Counted from the first letter of the stretch, positions 30,669-39,579 are shown. The stretch is 64,000 nt of DNA from CALANV01 sp036381615 (GCA_036381615.1 DASVCL010000080.1:1-64000); one strand, 5' to 3'. Made by a program: numbers and translations. Notes: generated by a model from the letters alone, not told the origin.

Positions 30669-30932
30669 CTACCGCCAGCGATCGTTTTCGTTCAGGCGCT
30701 GAAAGATGCGCGCCGCGCGTCCTTCATGCGTGGTTTCGGCGTCCACGTCTTCGCTCAAGAACGGCGAATCGTAAGCGCGTACCAAAGTCTCGGACGCGAT
30801 CTTCTCAGGTTCGAGCGGTTCGGGCGTCAACGCACTCGCTGGCGTCGAAGCGGGTGGCGTGAAGATCGGAACGGCCGATTCGGCGCGGGCAGCACCTGCC
30901 GCAAACACCAACACGGCCAGGTATCGGATCAT
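30669..30932 (-). CDS. Small secreted protein, unknown
   Basis: 87 residues with a signal peptide (YLAVLVFAAGAARAES) and a Pro/Glu-rich mature part ending RIFQRLNENDRWR. The start overlaps the stop of the glycine-zipper lipoprotein by one base (TGATG), so the two form an operon. It converges with the secreted-protein gene ending at 30661, leaving only 7 bp. No family recognised. Confidence 0.6.
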   Translation of the reverse strand: MIRYLAVLVFAAGAARAESAVPIFTPPASTPASALTPEPLEPEKIASETLVRAYDSPFLSEDVDAETTHEGRAARIFQRLNENDRWR

Positions 30933-31381
30933 CACCGGGAAATGTACCAGGCTCCGTTGGGCGCCCGGCAGGCGTAGGTTGGTTCGCCGCCGGCGCCGGG
31001 GCCGACGAAGCGGCATCCGTCAGCGGCAGGCGGCGCGGGCTCGTATACCCTTTCGCGCCGGTAGCTGGGAGGACTCCAACCCCACTGCGGCCGATAATAG
31101 GCCGACGGCCGCGGCACCTGCTGCGAGGGATAGCGTTCGGCATAAAGCGCGTCGGCGCGATCGAGGCTTCGCCCGGCGGAAGCGCCCAGCCCGGCACCAA
31201 GGAGCGTACCCAGCGCGGTAGCCGCCAGTCGACCCGATCCGGACCCGAACTGGGCTCCGGCAACGCCGCCCGCAGCCGCCCCCACCAGCGCGCCGCCGGA
31301 TTCTTTGGGGCCGTATTCCGCGCACCCCGTCAGGGCAAGCAGACCGGCAAGAGCACAAACGGTGATCGTTTTCCGCTTCAT
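30932..31381 (-). CDS. Glycine-zipper lipoprotein (SlyB/17-kDa-antigen-like)
   Basis: 149 residues from the ATG at 31381; an in-frame ATG at 31396 gives five more. The lipobox LALTGC is at about 15-20. A Gly/Ala zipper follows (GGALVGAAAGGVAGAQFG, then GTLLGAGLGASAGRSLD), the hallmark of Gly-zipper 2TM proteins such as SlyB, PcP and the rickettsial 17-kDa antigen. The Cys-containing C-terminal tail (DGCRFVGPG, TYACRAPNGAWY) resembles other members of the group. It is probably a small outer-membrane stabilising lipoprotein. A small secreted protein follows it. Confidence 0.78.
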   Translation of the reverse strand: MKRKTITVCALAGLLALTGCAEYGPKESGGALVGAAAGGVAGAQFGSGSGRLAATALGTLLGAGLGASAGRSLDRADALYAERYPSQQVPRPSAYYRPQWGWSPPSYRRERVYEPAPPAADGCRFVGPGAGGEPTYACRAPNGAWYISR

Positions 31382-31560
31382 GGCACCCCTGGGCAAGCGT
31401 ACCTACGAAACTATAAGGCCTGGCTGGCGGCTCGGCAAATATGGCTCCGTTTACGCTTTGGCCCGCCTTCTTCAGATCGCCACGAGGTCGTGCCGATCAG
31501 GTATCCCGGCGAGAAGGCGACGGACGCCTCAATACGCGGCGCGTCCGCCGGACAGATCGA

Positions 31561-31890
31561 AGGCCGCGCCGACCGGCTTCGTGGCCGGTCTCGCGCGGCA
31601 GGTGGCCAGGCACAACGTCGTGATCAACAATCTGCTGCCGGGCCCGTTCGCGACGGACCGGCAGATCGACGGTCTGCGCAAGCTCGCCGCCAGCCGGGCT
31701 GGATTACGACAGCTTTGCGAAGGCTCGCATGGCAGAGGTGCCGGTCGGCCGCTTCGGCACGCCGGAGGAATTCGTCGGTACACCGGAGGAATTCGGCAGG
31801 GCCTGCGCCTTTCTTTGCAGTGCCGATGCCGGCTTCATCGTCGGCCAGAACGTGCTGATTGACGGCGGCGCCGTCAACGTCACGCTCTAG
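31561..31890 (+). pseudogene. Remnant of a short-chain dehydrogenase/reductase gene
   Basis: Only the C-terminal third of an SDR survives. A first frame encodes TGFVAGLARQVARHNVVINN and LLPGPFATDRQ, up to about 31700. The sequence then continues in another frame with DYDSFAKARMAEVPVGRFG, CAFLCSADAGFIVGQNV and LIDGGAVNVTL to the TAG at 31888. The nucleotide-binding region and the catalytic Tyr-Lys are missing. A 21-bp tandem duplication (31756-31776 and 31777-31797, encoding GTPEEFV/GTPEEFG) lies in the second part. 5' deletion, frameshift and duplication together indicate a dead gene. Confidence 0.8.
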
Positions 31891-31917
31891 GCCGGCCGCG
31901 GTGCTTGGGCGCGGTCT

Positions 31918-32424
31918 TCAGCGCGCCTGCGAATTGAAGCTCTCACCCCTCGCGGCGCATTCCAACCCGGCGATGTCGAGCTTGACCATCTTGAGCATCG
32001 CCTCGGTCACGCGCTTGACCTTGTCGGGATCCGGGTCGCGCATCAGTTCACCCAACCGCTTGGGTGCGATTTGCCAACACAGACCCCAGCGGTCCCGAAG
32101 CCAGCCGCATTGCTCGACCGAGCCGCCTTCCTTCAATGCGTTCCAAAGGCGATCGATCTCGGCCTGATCGTCGCATTCGACGATGATCGAGAAGCTGTGG
32201 TTGAACGGATCGAGCGGGCCTGCTTCGATGGCCATATAGCGCTGGTCGCCGAGCGTGAAGGCCGCCATCTTGACGCTGCCTGCCGGGCCGCTGGGCGTAT
32301 CGGCGGGAATGGTCGAGGTCCAATCGATCGACGAGCCCGGGATCAGGGACGTATAGAAATGCAGCGCGGCCTCCATGTCCTTCTCGAACCAGAGGTGTTG
32401 CGTAACCTTCATCATGGTGAACAT
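31918..32424 (-). CDS. VOC-superfamily protein (PhnB/3-demethylubiquinone methyltransferase-like domain)
   Basis: 168 residues with one glyoxalase/bleomycin-type betaalphabetabetabeta pair. The signatures QHLWFEKDMEAALHFYTSLIPGS, DPFNHSFSIIVECDDQAEIDRLWNALKEGG and the WGLCWQIAPKRLGEL strand are typical of the PhnB-like group. Despite the family label, such proteins are usually neither ubiquinone methyltransferases nor phosphonate enzymes. The function is unknown and it may bind a small molecule. It converges with the SDR remnant. Confidence 0.85.
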   Translation of the reverse strand: MFTMMKVTQHLWFEKDMEAALHFYTSLIPGSSIDWTSTIPADTPSGPAGSVKMAAFTLGDQRYMAIEAGPLDPFNHSFSIIVECDDQAEIDRLWNALKEGGSVEQCGWLRDRWGLCWQIAPKRLGELMRDPDPDKVKRVTEAMLKMVKLDIAGLECAARGESFNSQAR

Positions 32425-32767
32425 TCCTTGCCATTCGGATGGGTCGAGGCGGCCTCACGTTGTTTGAGTGCGCCGAGCAGATCCCGCCCTGGGGCCGCAA
32501 GGGCACACAATCCAAGGACGAATCTCGCTTCCGACATGATCATCGAGCTTTTTTCGGGGAGGTGACTGTCGTCCGCTCGCTCGCTCGATCGATTGCCACG
32601 CGCCTCTTGATTCACCCAATGGTGACAGACGTCGCAACGGGTCGGACTCGACCATCACGATGAGATCCGCGACATGACCGCGCTTCGACTGCCGTCGAGA
32701 AGATCGGACAGACGGGAATGAAGGGACGATCACCGCAGCGATCATCGTCTGGGCCCCCGAGTATCCG
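32425..32767. other. Intergenic, divergent promoter region
   Basis: 343 bp between the VOC gene (minus) and the MFS exporter (plus). Several open frames cross it, but none has a recognisable domain, start signal or composition of a gene. Part may be the residue of a deleted regulator. I see no clear promoter or operator. Confidence 0.35.
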
Positions 32768-34393
32768 ATGATCGGCCCGAGCGGAACGCCGTGCGACGAG
32801 GGCATCATCCGCGCTGCGGTGCCGGATACGCCCGGCTGCGCCGAACGTGCCAAGCCATGGGTGCTGGCTGCGACCATCCTCGGCTCCAGCATGGCATTCA
32901 TCGATGGCTCGGTCGTCAATGTCGCGCTTCCCGCCATCCAGGCGGAACTGACCGTGTCCCTCCGCGGCGCGCAGTGGGTCGTCAACGGCTACATGCTCAT
33001 GCTGGGTGCACTGATCCTGGTCGGCGGCGCGGCTGGCGACCGCTTCGGTCGACGGCGCGTGTTCGCGGTGGGCATTGTCGTCTTCGCGGTCGCCTCCATC
33101 GCCTGCGGGCTCGCGCCGGGTCCCATCGCGCTGATTGCTGCGCGGGCCGTGCAAGGTATCGGCGGCGCGCTGCTGGTCCCAAACAGCCTGGCCATCATCA
33201 GCGCGGCGTTTCCGGAGAAGGAGCGCGGCCGGGCCATCGGCACCTGGGCCGGGTTTTCGGCCCTCACGACTGCCTTGGGCCCCGTGCTCGGCGGCTGGCT
33301 GGTCGACGTCTGGTCGTGGCGGGCGATTTTCCTCGTCAACGTGCCCGTCGCCTTCGCCACGCTCGCCCTCGCATTCTGGCGCGTGCCGGAGGGCCGCAAC
33401 GACGGGGATGACGCGGCAGTGGACTGGCAAGGTGGTTTTCTGGTCACGGCCGGACTCGGAACCATCGTCTACGGTCTGTCCGCCGCATCCGATCTTGGCT
33501 GGGCGCACCAGACAGTGGTCGGGTCATTGTTCGCCGGCGCTCTGGTCCTGACCGTGTTCCTTTGGTCCGAAGCACGTGCGCCGGCACCCATGATGCCGCT
33601 CGGCCTGTTCCGGTCATCGGCGTTCGCCGGCGCCAACGCGATGACGCTGCTGCTCTATTTCGCGCTGGGCGGTGCGCTGTTCTTCCTGCCGTTCAACCTG
33701 ATCCGGATCCAGGGTTACTCCGCCACGCTCGCCGGCGCCGCCTTCCTCCCGTTCACCCTGATCATGGGCGGGCTGTCGCGCTGGGCCGGCGGGCTCATCG
33801 ACCGTTACGGCGCGCGGACGCCGTTGACAGTTGGCCCGGTCGTCACCGCGGCCGGTCTTGCGCTGTTCGCCGTCCCCGGCATCGGCGGGTCCTACTGGAC
33901 GACATTCTTCCCTGCGATGGCGGTGCTCGGGCTGGGCATGGCCGTGAGCGTGGCGCCGCTTACCACGACCGTTATGGGCGCGGTCGATGACCGCCACGCC
34001 GGCGTCGCCTCCGGAATCAACAACGCCACCGCTCGGGTCGCCGGGATGCTGGCGGTCGCGCTGCTGGGCGCGGTCGCCGTCGGCGTGTTCGGCGCGGCGC
34101 TCGATGAGCGCCTGGCCGAATTGCAGGTTCCGTCCGAGCTCCGACGCGTCTTGCGGGAAGAAGTGCCGAAGCTCGCCGAGGCGCAGGTGCCGTCACAGGT
34201 TACCGGCGTGGATCGTCAAACGTTGGCGCGGGTCTTGGACGAATCCTTCGTGCGGAGCTTTCGGGTCACGATGCTGGTCGCGGCCGGTCTGGCACTGCTG
34301 AGCGCGTTGTGCGCCGGGCTGACGATCGGTCCAGCGCCTCGGGATTCCAGTCGTCGGCGCAACGACGGCGTTGAGCGCGGAACCGGAACATGA
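32768..34393 (+). CDS. MFS drug exporter, DHA2 family (EmrB/QacA, 14 TM)
   Basis: 541 residues with about 14 hydrophobic helices. DHA2 motifs: SSMAFIDGSVVNVALPAIQAEL in helix 1, the loop motif GGAAGDRFGRRRVF between helices 2 and 3, and motif C in helix 5 (FSALTTALGPVLGGWLVD). The C-terminal part after the helix at about 415-440 contains an extra charged loop (DERLAELQVPSELRRVLREE) before the last helix, as in several DHA2 exporters. It is an inner-membrane proton antiporter for toxic organics, substrate unknown. The ribosome site is weak, so the start could lie slightly downstream. Confidence 0.9.
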   Translation: MIGPSGTPCDEGIIRAAVPDTPGCAERAKPWVLAATILGSSMAFIDGSVVNVALPAIQAELTVSLRGAQWVVNGYMLMLGALILVGGAAGDRFGRRRVFAVGIVVFAVASIACGLAPGPIALIAARAVQGIGGALLVPNSLAIISAAFPEKERGRAIGTWAGFSALTTALGPVLGGWLVDVWSWRAIFLVNVPVAFATLALAFWRVPEGRNDGDDAAVDWQGGFLVTAGLGTIVYGLSAASDLGWAHQTVVGSLFAGALVLTVFLWSEARAPAPMMPLGLFRSSAFAGANAMTLLLYFALGGALFFLPFNLIRIQGYSATLAGAAFLPFTLIMGGLSRWAGGLIDRYGARTPLTVGPVVTAAGLALFAVPGIGGSYWTTFFPAMAVLGLGMAVSVAPLTTTVMGAVDDRHAGVASGINNATARVAGMLAVALLGAVAVGVFGAALDERLAELQVPSELRRVLREEVPKLAEAQVPSQVTGVDRQTLARVLDESFVRSFRVTMLVAAGLALLSALCAGLTIGPAPRDSSRRRNDGVERGTGT

Positions 34394-34501
34394 GTTCGAA
34401 TCGATTTCCGCGGGTGGACGATTTGTGGGCACCTGCGGTTTCGCCCCGCCGCCGACGCACATCGTCGAAGCGTCAGAGTGGCAGCTTCGCAGGCGAGACG
34501 G

Positions 34502-35440
34502 CTAGGGCGAGCGTACCTGCGCCGGCACACCGATCGGACATTCGAGTGCGGCACGGTCCCAACCGCCGGTTTCGGCAGCGGCAAGATAGGTCGTTGATAG
34601 GAAGTCGAGCAGCACGGCATCCGGCGCCGCGCTCGCACGGACCGTGTCGTAGGGCAGGACGAATTCACCGAGCTTGGCATCGAACCAGGCGCCTGGCGTC
34701 ACCGGCCGGTCACGGAAGCCCGCGGGTTCGGGATAAGCGTAGGCGTAGAAGGCGGCTTCCGGGAACGCATCGTTGCCCGGCCAGAATCCGGCGCTGCTCA
34801 CCTCGTGCGAATAGGCTTCGCGCGTGACCGCGTCGGGCAACCCCGGCACGCCACCCGGATGGAGCGGGGCCGTCCGCCCGGAGAAACGGGTCACAGCGAG
34901 ATCGAAACTGCCCCAGAAGAAATGGAGCGGACTGGCCTTTCCGAGAAAGCCGGTGCGGAACAGCTTGAAAACGCGATCGACCTGGACGAGCGCGCGCCAG
35001 AAGCGATGGGCCGCGGCGGCGTCATAGGCGGCGTGGGTGCGATCTTGCGAAAAGGGGATCGGATCGGGCACTTCGTTCGGCGTCTCATCGATCCTTACTG
35101 CGACGCCGATGCCGCCCAGAAGGTCGAGAACCCGACGATAGAAATCGGCGACCGTTTGCGGCTCGAGCGGAATCGTCCGTTCCTCGCCCCGACTCGTGCG
35201 GGCCACGAGGCGATGGCCGATGAAGTCGAACTCGATTTCGAGGATTTCATTGCCGATCGGGATCGGTGACGTGCCAAGCCCGCGTGCGGTCACGTAGAGC
35301 GGGACATGCCAGCCATGATTGAGCCAGGGCGTTTGCTTCAGCCGGACCTTGCCCACGATCTGGGTCCAGAGCTGCAGGGTTGCGGCTGTGTCGCGCCAGG
35401 CCGGATAGCGCAGATCGGGCCAAACGGCAGTGTCACTCAT
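34502..35440 (-). CDS. DUF5996 family protein
   Basis: 312 residues. The opening WPDLRYPAWRDTAATLQLWTQIVGKVRL and the following LNHGWHVPLYVTARGLGTSP are characteristic of DUF5996. Further blocks are ALVQVDRVFKLFRTGFLGK, PLHFFWGSFDLAVTRFSGR and WPGNDAFPEAAFYAYAYPEP. No catalytic motif, signal peptide or membrane helix is obvious. The family is widespread and uncharacterised. The gene is monocistronic, converging with the MFS exporter. Confidence 0.85.
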   Translation of the reverse strand: MSDTAVWPDLRYPAWRDTAATLQLWTQIVGKVRLKQTPWLNHGWHVPLYVTARGLGTSPIPIGNEILEIEFDFIGHRLVARTSRGEERTIPLEPQTVADFYRRVLDLLGGIGVAVRIDETPNEVPDPIPFSQDRTHAAYDAAAAHRFWRALVQVDRVFKLFRTGFLGKASPLHFFWGSFDLAVTRFSGRTAPLHPGGVPGLPDAVTREAYSHEVSSAGFWPGNDAFPEAAFYAYAYPEPAGFRDRPVTPGAWFDAKLGEFVLPYDTVRASAAPDAVLLDFLSTTYLAAAETGGWDRAALECPIGVPAQVRSP

Positions 35441-35878
35441 GGAGTTCGTCCTTTCGGAAGCTCGCCTTCATTCGCGCCGACGTCGCCGGCCGGGAATGCA
35501 TCAATTGGCCGCGCCGTCTCAGCGTTCCAAACGCCGGCTCGCCGCTTTCGGCCAGCGGCTGATGGATTCGCCGCGCGTCCAATTCGCGCGGCCCTATCAG
35601 CTCGCGTCCTCAATACCGGTGACGATGCGAAGTTAACGGCCCGGTTACCTTAATTTTCCCGATTGAGATCGTCGCGGGAAACCGGTTGCCTCTCGCGGCA
35701 CGACCTCGGCCACAGCGCTCGCGATCAATACTACCAACGGTATAGAAAATTGCATCGTCCGTTCACCAGACGTTTACAACTGCTACCTAAGGTGAGCGCC
35801 GCTCGAGGCGACTGCGCGTTCGCTTATGCGACGCCAGCATCGCTTCTTGCGCCTAATGCACTCTTTGGAGACGCGAGA
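35441..35878. other. Intergenic, divergent promoter region
   Basis: 438 bp between DUF5996 (minus) and the binding protein (plus). An AT-rich stretch around 35636-35670 and another near 35728-35800 probably hold the promoter of the binding-protein gene. The binding-protein frame is open back to 35663, but the extension lacks a signal peptide and composition, and GGAGACGCGAG precedes the internal ATG at 35879. No structured RNA recognised. Confidence 0.4.
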
Positions 35879-36607
35879 ATGAGTCGCCGCTTGTTTGTCT
35901 TTGCTGCTATCGCCTTTATCGCGGCCGCCGGTTCGGCCGAAGCTGCCAATGTGACCCTTGCCTGCGGCACCGCGCGGCCGCCGTGGTATCTGCCGGATCA
36001 GCCGAGCGTCGAGTTCGAGCTGATGCAGAAGGTCATGGCCTCGAAGGGGCACACGGTCACCTGCAAGAGCATGCCCGAGAACCGCAGCCTCGAGGAGTTC
36101 GCCGCGAAATCCGTCGACGGCATTCTGCGCGTCAACGTGCGCATGGTCGACAAGGATAAGCTGAGCGATCCTTTCGTGACCTATCAGAACGCGGTGTTCA
36201 CGCCCGCGGCGAAGAACCTGACCGTCAAGAGCGTGCAGGATCTCAAAGGCGTGACGCTCGCTGCCTTCCAGGGCGCGACCAACGCCCTCGGGCCCGATTT
36301 CAAAGCGATGATCGAGGGGCATAAGGCCTACCGCGAGGTTGCCGACCGCGAGACGGTCGTCGCGCTGCTGTATGGCGGCCGTGTGGATGCGGTGGTCCTC
36401 GATACGCTCGTCTTTGCCTATTTCAAGAACAAGGTGAAGGACCGCGTCGACATTTCGGCGAAGGTGAACGAGTACCCGATCTTCACGCCGACCGTCTGGC
36501 ACGTCGCGTTCCACAATCCGGCGCTGCTGGCTGACTTCAATGCCGGCCTGAAGGCGCTGCGCGACAGCGGCGAGTACGATCGCGTGATCGCCAAGTACAA
36601 GCAGTAA
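35879..36607 (+). CDS. Periplasmic solute-binding protein (SBP family 3)
   Basis: 242 residues. A signal peptide ends at GSAEA (about residue 22). The family-3 fold is recognised by the N-terminal TLACGTARPPWYLPD, the RSLEEFAAKSVDGILRVNV segment, the hinge region LTVKSVQDLKGVTLAAFQG and the C-terminal GLKALRDSGEYDRVIAKYK. No ABC permease or ATPase gene is nearby. A terminator and then a chemoreceptor gene follow, so it may act as a receptor ligand-binding protein rather than in transport. The ligand is unknown. Confidence 0.87.
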   Translation: MSRRLFVFAAIAFIAAAGSAEAANVTLACGTARPPWYLPDQPSVEFELMQKVMASKGHTVTCKSMPENRSLEEFAAKSVDGILRVNVRMVDKDKLSDPFVTYQNAVFTPAAKNLTVKSVQDLKGVTLAAFQGATNALGPDFKAMIEGHKAYREVADRETVVALLYGGRVDAVVLDTLVFAYFKNKVKDRVDISAKVNEYPIFTPTVWHVAFHNPALLADFNAGLKALRDSGEYDRVIAKYKQ

Positions 36608-36614
36608 CTGTCGT

Positions 36615-36654
36615 GGTGCGCCAGCCCCACGCGGCTGGCGCACCAATCTTTTTT
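36615..36654 (+). terminator. Rho-independent terminator
   Basis: A perfect 12-bp stem, GGTGCGCCAGCC (36615-36626) with GGCTGGCGCACC (36633-36644), closes a 6-nt loop. AATC and then six T residues follow. It lies just after the solute-binding protein stop and 16 bp before the chemoreceptor ATG, so it may reduce but not abolish read-through into the chemoreceptor gene. Confidence 0.85.
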
Positions 36655-36669
36655 GGATCGAGGTCACCA

Positions 36670-38208
36670 ATGTCGTTCCGCAAGCTTCTTGTTGTCGCCG
36701 TATCGGCGCTGGTCGTCGTACTTGTTGCCGCCACACTTTTGATCAAGACGTTCATGGCGACCGAGCGGATGGAAGCGTCGCTCGTCGAACGTGCGGCATT
36801 GCTCGCCCGGCTCCAGGCGGCGGCCGTCGCGCCGGCGGTCTGGGATCTCGATACCAAACGAATCGAGGAGTTCCTCGAAGGCCTGAGTTCCGATCCCGAC
36901 TTTCAGTCGGCGGAGGTCACGGATCCCTCAGGCAAGACGATGGCCAAGATCGGCGACGCGACCGGCGGCGGCATCGCCCAGAAGGCCGTCATCGAGCACA
37001 AGGAAAACGGTCAAACCAGTCAGATCGGGCATCTTCATCTCACCCTGTCGAAGGCCCGCATCGAGAACCAGATTCGCTCGGATCTCCTGGAGACTGCCGG
37101 TCTTCTCGCCGCCCTTCTCCTCGCCACGGTGGGCGGGCTCGTCCTGCTCCTGCGCCGGCTGATCGCGCCGCTGCTGCGCCTGGCCGAGGCGATGCGGGCG
37201 TTGGCGGCGGGCGATGTCGACGCCGAGATCGTCGGCCTCGGCCGGCGCGACGAGATCGGTGCGATGGCATCGGCGGTCGCCGTCCTGCGCGAAAGCGAGG
37301 TCGAGCGGCGCCAACTCGAGGCGGATCAGGCGGCACTTGCAGCCCGCGCTGAGGCCGACAAGAAGCTCGCCATGAGCAAGATCGCCGACGAGTTCGAGGC
37401 GAGCATCAAGGGCGTCGTGCAGGTCGTGTCCGGCTCGGCCGAAAAGATGGAGGCCGCCGCCAAGAGCATGTCCGAAACCGCTGAGCAGACGGCACATCAG
37501 TCGGCCGCGGTTGCGGCAGCCTCGGAGCAGGCGTCGAGCAGCGTCCAGACCGTCGCCGCGGCTTCGGAGGAGCTTTCCAGTTCCATCGCCGAAATCGGGC
37601 GGCAGGCGACGGCCTCGGCGAGAATTGCCTCCAAGGCGGTCGAGGAGGCCGAACGTACGAACGCTTCCGTGCAGAGCCTCGCCGATGCGGCGCAACGGAT
37701 CGGCGAGGTCGTGAAGCTCATCAACGACATCGCCGGACAGACCAACCTGCTGGCGCTCAACGCGACGATCGAGGCGGCGCGCGCCGGCGAAGCCGGCAAG
37801 GGCTTCGCGGTGGTCGCCAGCGAGGTCAAGACGCTCGCCACCCAGACCGCCAAGGCCACCGAGGACATCGCCGCGCAAGTCGGCGCGATCCAGAGCGCGA
37901 CGAAGCAGTCGGTGGAGGCGATCAAGGCGATCACCGGCACGATCGGGCAGATCAGCGAAATCGCGACCACGATCGCGTCCGCGGTGGAGGAGCAGGGCGC
38001 CGCCACGCAGGAGATCGCGCGCAACGTTCAACAGGCAGCCAGGGGCACCGGCGAGGTTTCGACCAATATCGCCGGCGTCACCCAGGCCGCCGACAAGACG
38101 GGCGCGTCCGCCGCGCAGGTTCTGGCATCCGCAGGCGAGCTGTCGCGGCAGGCGGAGTCATTGCGCAAGCAGGTCGACACGTTCCTGGCGCAGATCCGCG
38201 CCGCGTGA
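36670..38208 (+). CDS. Methyl-accepting chemotaxis protein
   Basis: 512 residues. A membrane helix at about 6-27 is followed by a periplasmic domain of about 105 residues and a second helix at about 141-161. A HAMP domain (about 162-215) leads into the cytoplasmic MCP signalling domain. The highly conserved hairpin tip reads INDIAGQTNLLALNATIEAARAGEAGKGFAVVASEVK. It signals to CheA/CheW at the inner membrane. I used the ATG at 36670; a longer frame starts inside the terminator and is unlikely. The periplasmic domain is too small for a dCache and looks like a single-domain sensor. The upstream binding protein may supply its ligand. Confidence 0.92.
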   Translation: MSFRKLLVVAVSALVVVLVAATLLIKTFMATERMEASLVERAALLARLQAAAVAPAVWDLDTKRIEEFLEGLSSDPDFQSAEVTDPSGKTMAKIGDATGGGIAQKAVIEHKENGQTSQIGHLHLTLSKARIENQIRSDLLETAGLLAALLLATVGGLVLLLRRLIAPLLRLAEAMRALAAGDVDAEIVGLGRRDEIGAMASAVAVLRESEVERRQLEADQAALAARAEADKKLAMSKIADEFEASIKGVVQVVSGSAEKMEAAAKSMSETAEQTAHQSAAVAAASEQASSSVQTVAAASEELSSSIAEIGRQATASARIASKAVEEAERTNASVQSLADAAQRIGEVVKLINDIAGQTNLLALNATIEAARAGEAGKGFAVVASEVKTLATQTAKATEDIAAQVGAIQSATKQSVEAIKAITGTIGQISEIATTIASAVEEQGAATQEIARNVQQAARGTGEVSTNIAGVTQAADKTGASAAQVLASAGELSRQAESLRKQVDTFLAQIRAA

Positions 38209-38212
38209 CATG

Positions 38213-38247
38213 AAAGGGAAGGGATGGTTCCTCCATCCCTTCCCCTT
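38213..38247. terminator. Probable bidirectional terminator between convergent genes
   Basis: A perfect 12-bp stem, GGGAAGGGATGG (38216-38227) with CCATCCCTTCCC (38233-38244), closes a 5-nt loop. Three A residues precede it and a short pyrimidine run (CTTCG) follows. It sits directly after the chemoreceptor stop and 36 bp from the end of the convergent GntR-type gene. Confidence 0.7.
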
Positions 38248-38282
38248 CGATTGCGCCGGTCGGCCCATGCCTCGCTACGGCA

Positions 38283-39428
38283 TCACGTTCGCGAAGGAAG
38301 ATGGATGCCGGGATGCGAACGGTCGGAACCGGTCGACTGCTTCGGCGCGGTGCTGCGCGTTGCGGGACCCAGCGGCTCCAGGTAGGGCAGCGGGTCGGGG
38401 TTGAATTCCCGCGCGACGACATCGATGCGCGCGACCGCGCGATCGAGCGATATCCGGAGATGGTCTTCCAGCGCCTTCGCCGCTTCGGCGATGTGTCCGG
38501 CTTCCAATCGCTCGACGACCTTCAGATGCTCGGGCAGGAACGGCTCGATGGGATAGAGGTGCGGCGCCCAGCCGTAGAGGAAGCTGTGGGCGATCAGCAG
38601 TGATTGATAGAGGCGGAGGGCGTCCATCAGCGTGCGGTTGCCGCAGTGGCCGAGAAGGCGGACATGCATCTCCGCTTCGAGCTCGTCGAGCGCCGCGCCG
38701 TCGAGCTCTTCAGCGCGGGCCAGCGCCTCTTCGAGGTGCCGGCGCATGTTCGAGACGAAGCCCGACGGAACCGCCGGCATGGCGTTCACCAGGGCGACCG
38801 GCTCGAGCACCCAGCGCATCTCATAGAGCTCCGCCACATAGTCGGGCGTCAGTGCCGGTGCGTACCAGCGGGACTTGTCGTCCTTCTTGATGATGCCGCG
38901 CTGATGCAGCCGGGCCATCACGTCCCGGGCCACGGTTCGACTGACGCCGTAGTATTTCGCGAGCTCGGCCTCGATCACGCGCCAGCTCGCGAAGGAGGTG
39001 CGCGCCACGATCCCGGCCTCGACCTCGCTGTAGATACGCTCCCAGCTTGCGGCCGAGGTCAGGCGGATCGGCTCCACGGTGCGTGCCGGATCGGGCGGAG
39101 CGGCTGGCACGCGTTTCGCTGAACCGCGAACGACATAGCCGTGGCCCTTCGACCGTGTGACGAGGCCTTCCGATTCGAGTTGTCTCAACGCCTGTCGCGC
39201 CGGCGCACGGCTGATGCCGAAATCGCTGGCGACGTGCGACTCCAGCAGCCTAGTGCCCGGCGGGAGGGATCCGTCGGCGATGCGGGCCGCGAGAATGTCG
39301 AAGGCCCGTGCATAGAGCCGGGGCACGGCACCGGAAATCGCCGGGCCGGCCGGCCGTGGGAGTGCCGCGGCGTGGCTTTCCGGACCTCGCTTCGCCCGGG
39401 CTGGTGACCTGGTTCCGTTCGCCGCCAT
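38283..39428 (-). CDS. GntR-family regulator with two winged helices and an FCD domain
   Basis: 381 residues. The first GntR-type winged helix (about 36-100) has RAFDILAARIADGSLPPGTR, then ESHVASDFGISRAPARQALRQLE. A second at about 128-192 has WRVIEAELAKYYGVSRTVARDVMARLHQRG. The helical FCD effector domain (about 196-345) carries candidate metal ligands in EAEMHVRLLGHCGN and EDHLRISLD. Normal FadR/FCD regulators are about 230 residues with one winged helix, so the extra DNA-binding domain is unusual. The frame stays open upstream to 40424, but that part lies opposite the SDR gene and is not real. It is divergent from the SDR-TRAP operon, whose promoter has a GntR-like operator. Confidence 0.85.
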   Translation of the reverse strand: MAANGTRSPARAKRGPESHAAALPRPAGPAISGAVPRLYARAFDILAARIADGSLPPGTRLLESHVASDFGISRAPARQALRQLESEGLVTRSKGHGYVVRGSAKRVPAAPPDPARTVEPIRLTSAASWERIYSEVEAGIVARTSFASWRVIEAELAKYYGVSRTVARDVMARLHQRGIIKKDDKSRWYAPALTPDYVAELYEMRWVLEPVALVNAMPAVPSGFVSNMRRHLEEALARAEELDGAALDELEAEMHVRLLGHCGNRTLMDALRLYQSLLIAHSFLYGWAPHLYPIEPFLPEHLKVVERLEAGHIAEAAKALEDHLRISLDRAVARIDVVAREFNPDPLPYLEPLGPATRSTAPKQSTGSDRSHPGIHLPSRT

Positions 39429-39579
39429 CACGTCCTCGACGCGAGGAATTGTTCTCTCAGCCAATGTGAGCCACCGCCGCCGCGAGTCCGCCGGCGGATG
39501 GTGCAAAGGATACCGCCGCCTCGACCCGTTCCACCAGATTGACCGCGAGTGCCTGCCGCGGCGCATGGCGCCGGGTTGT

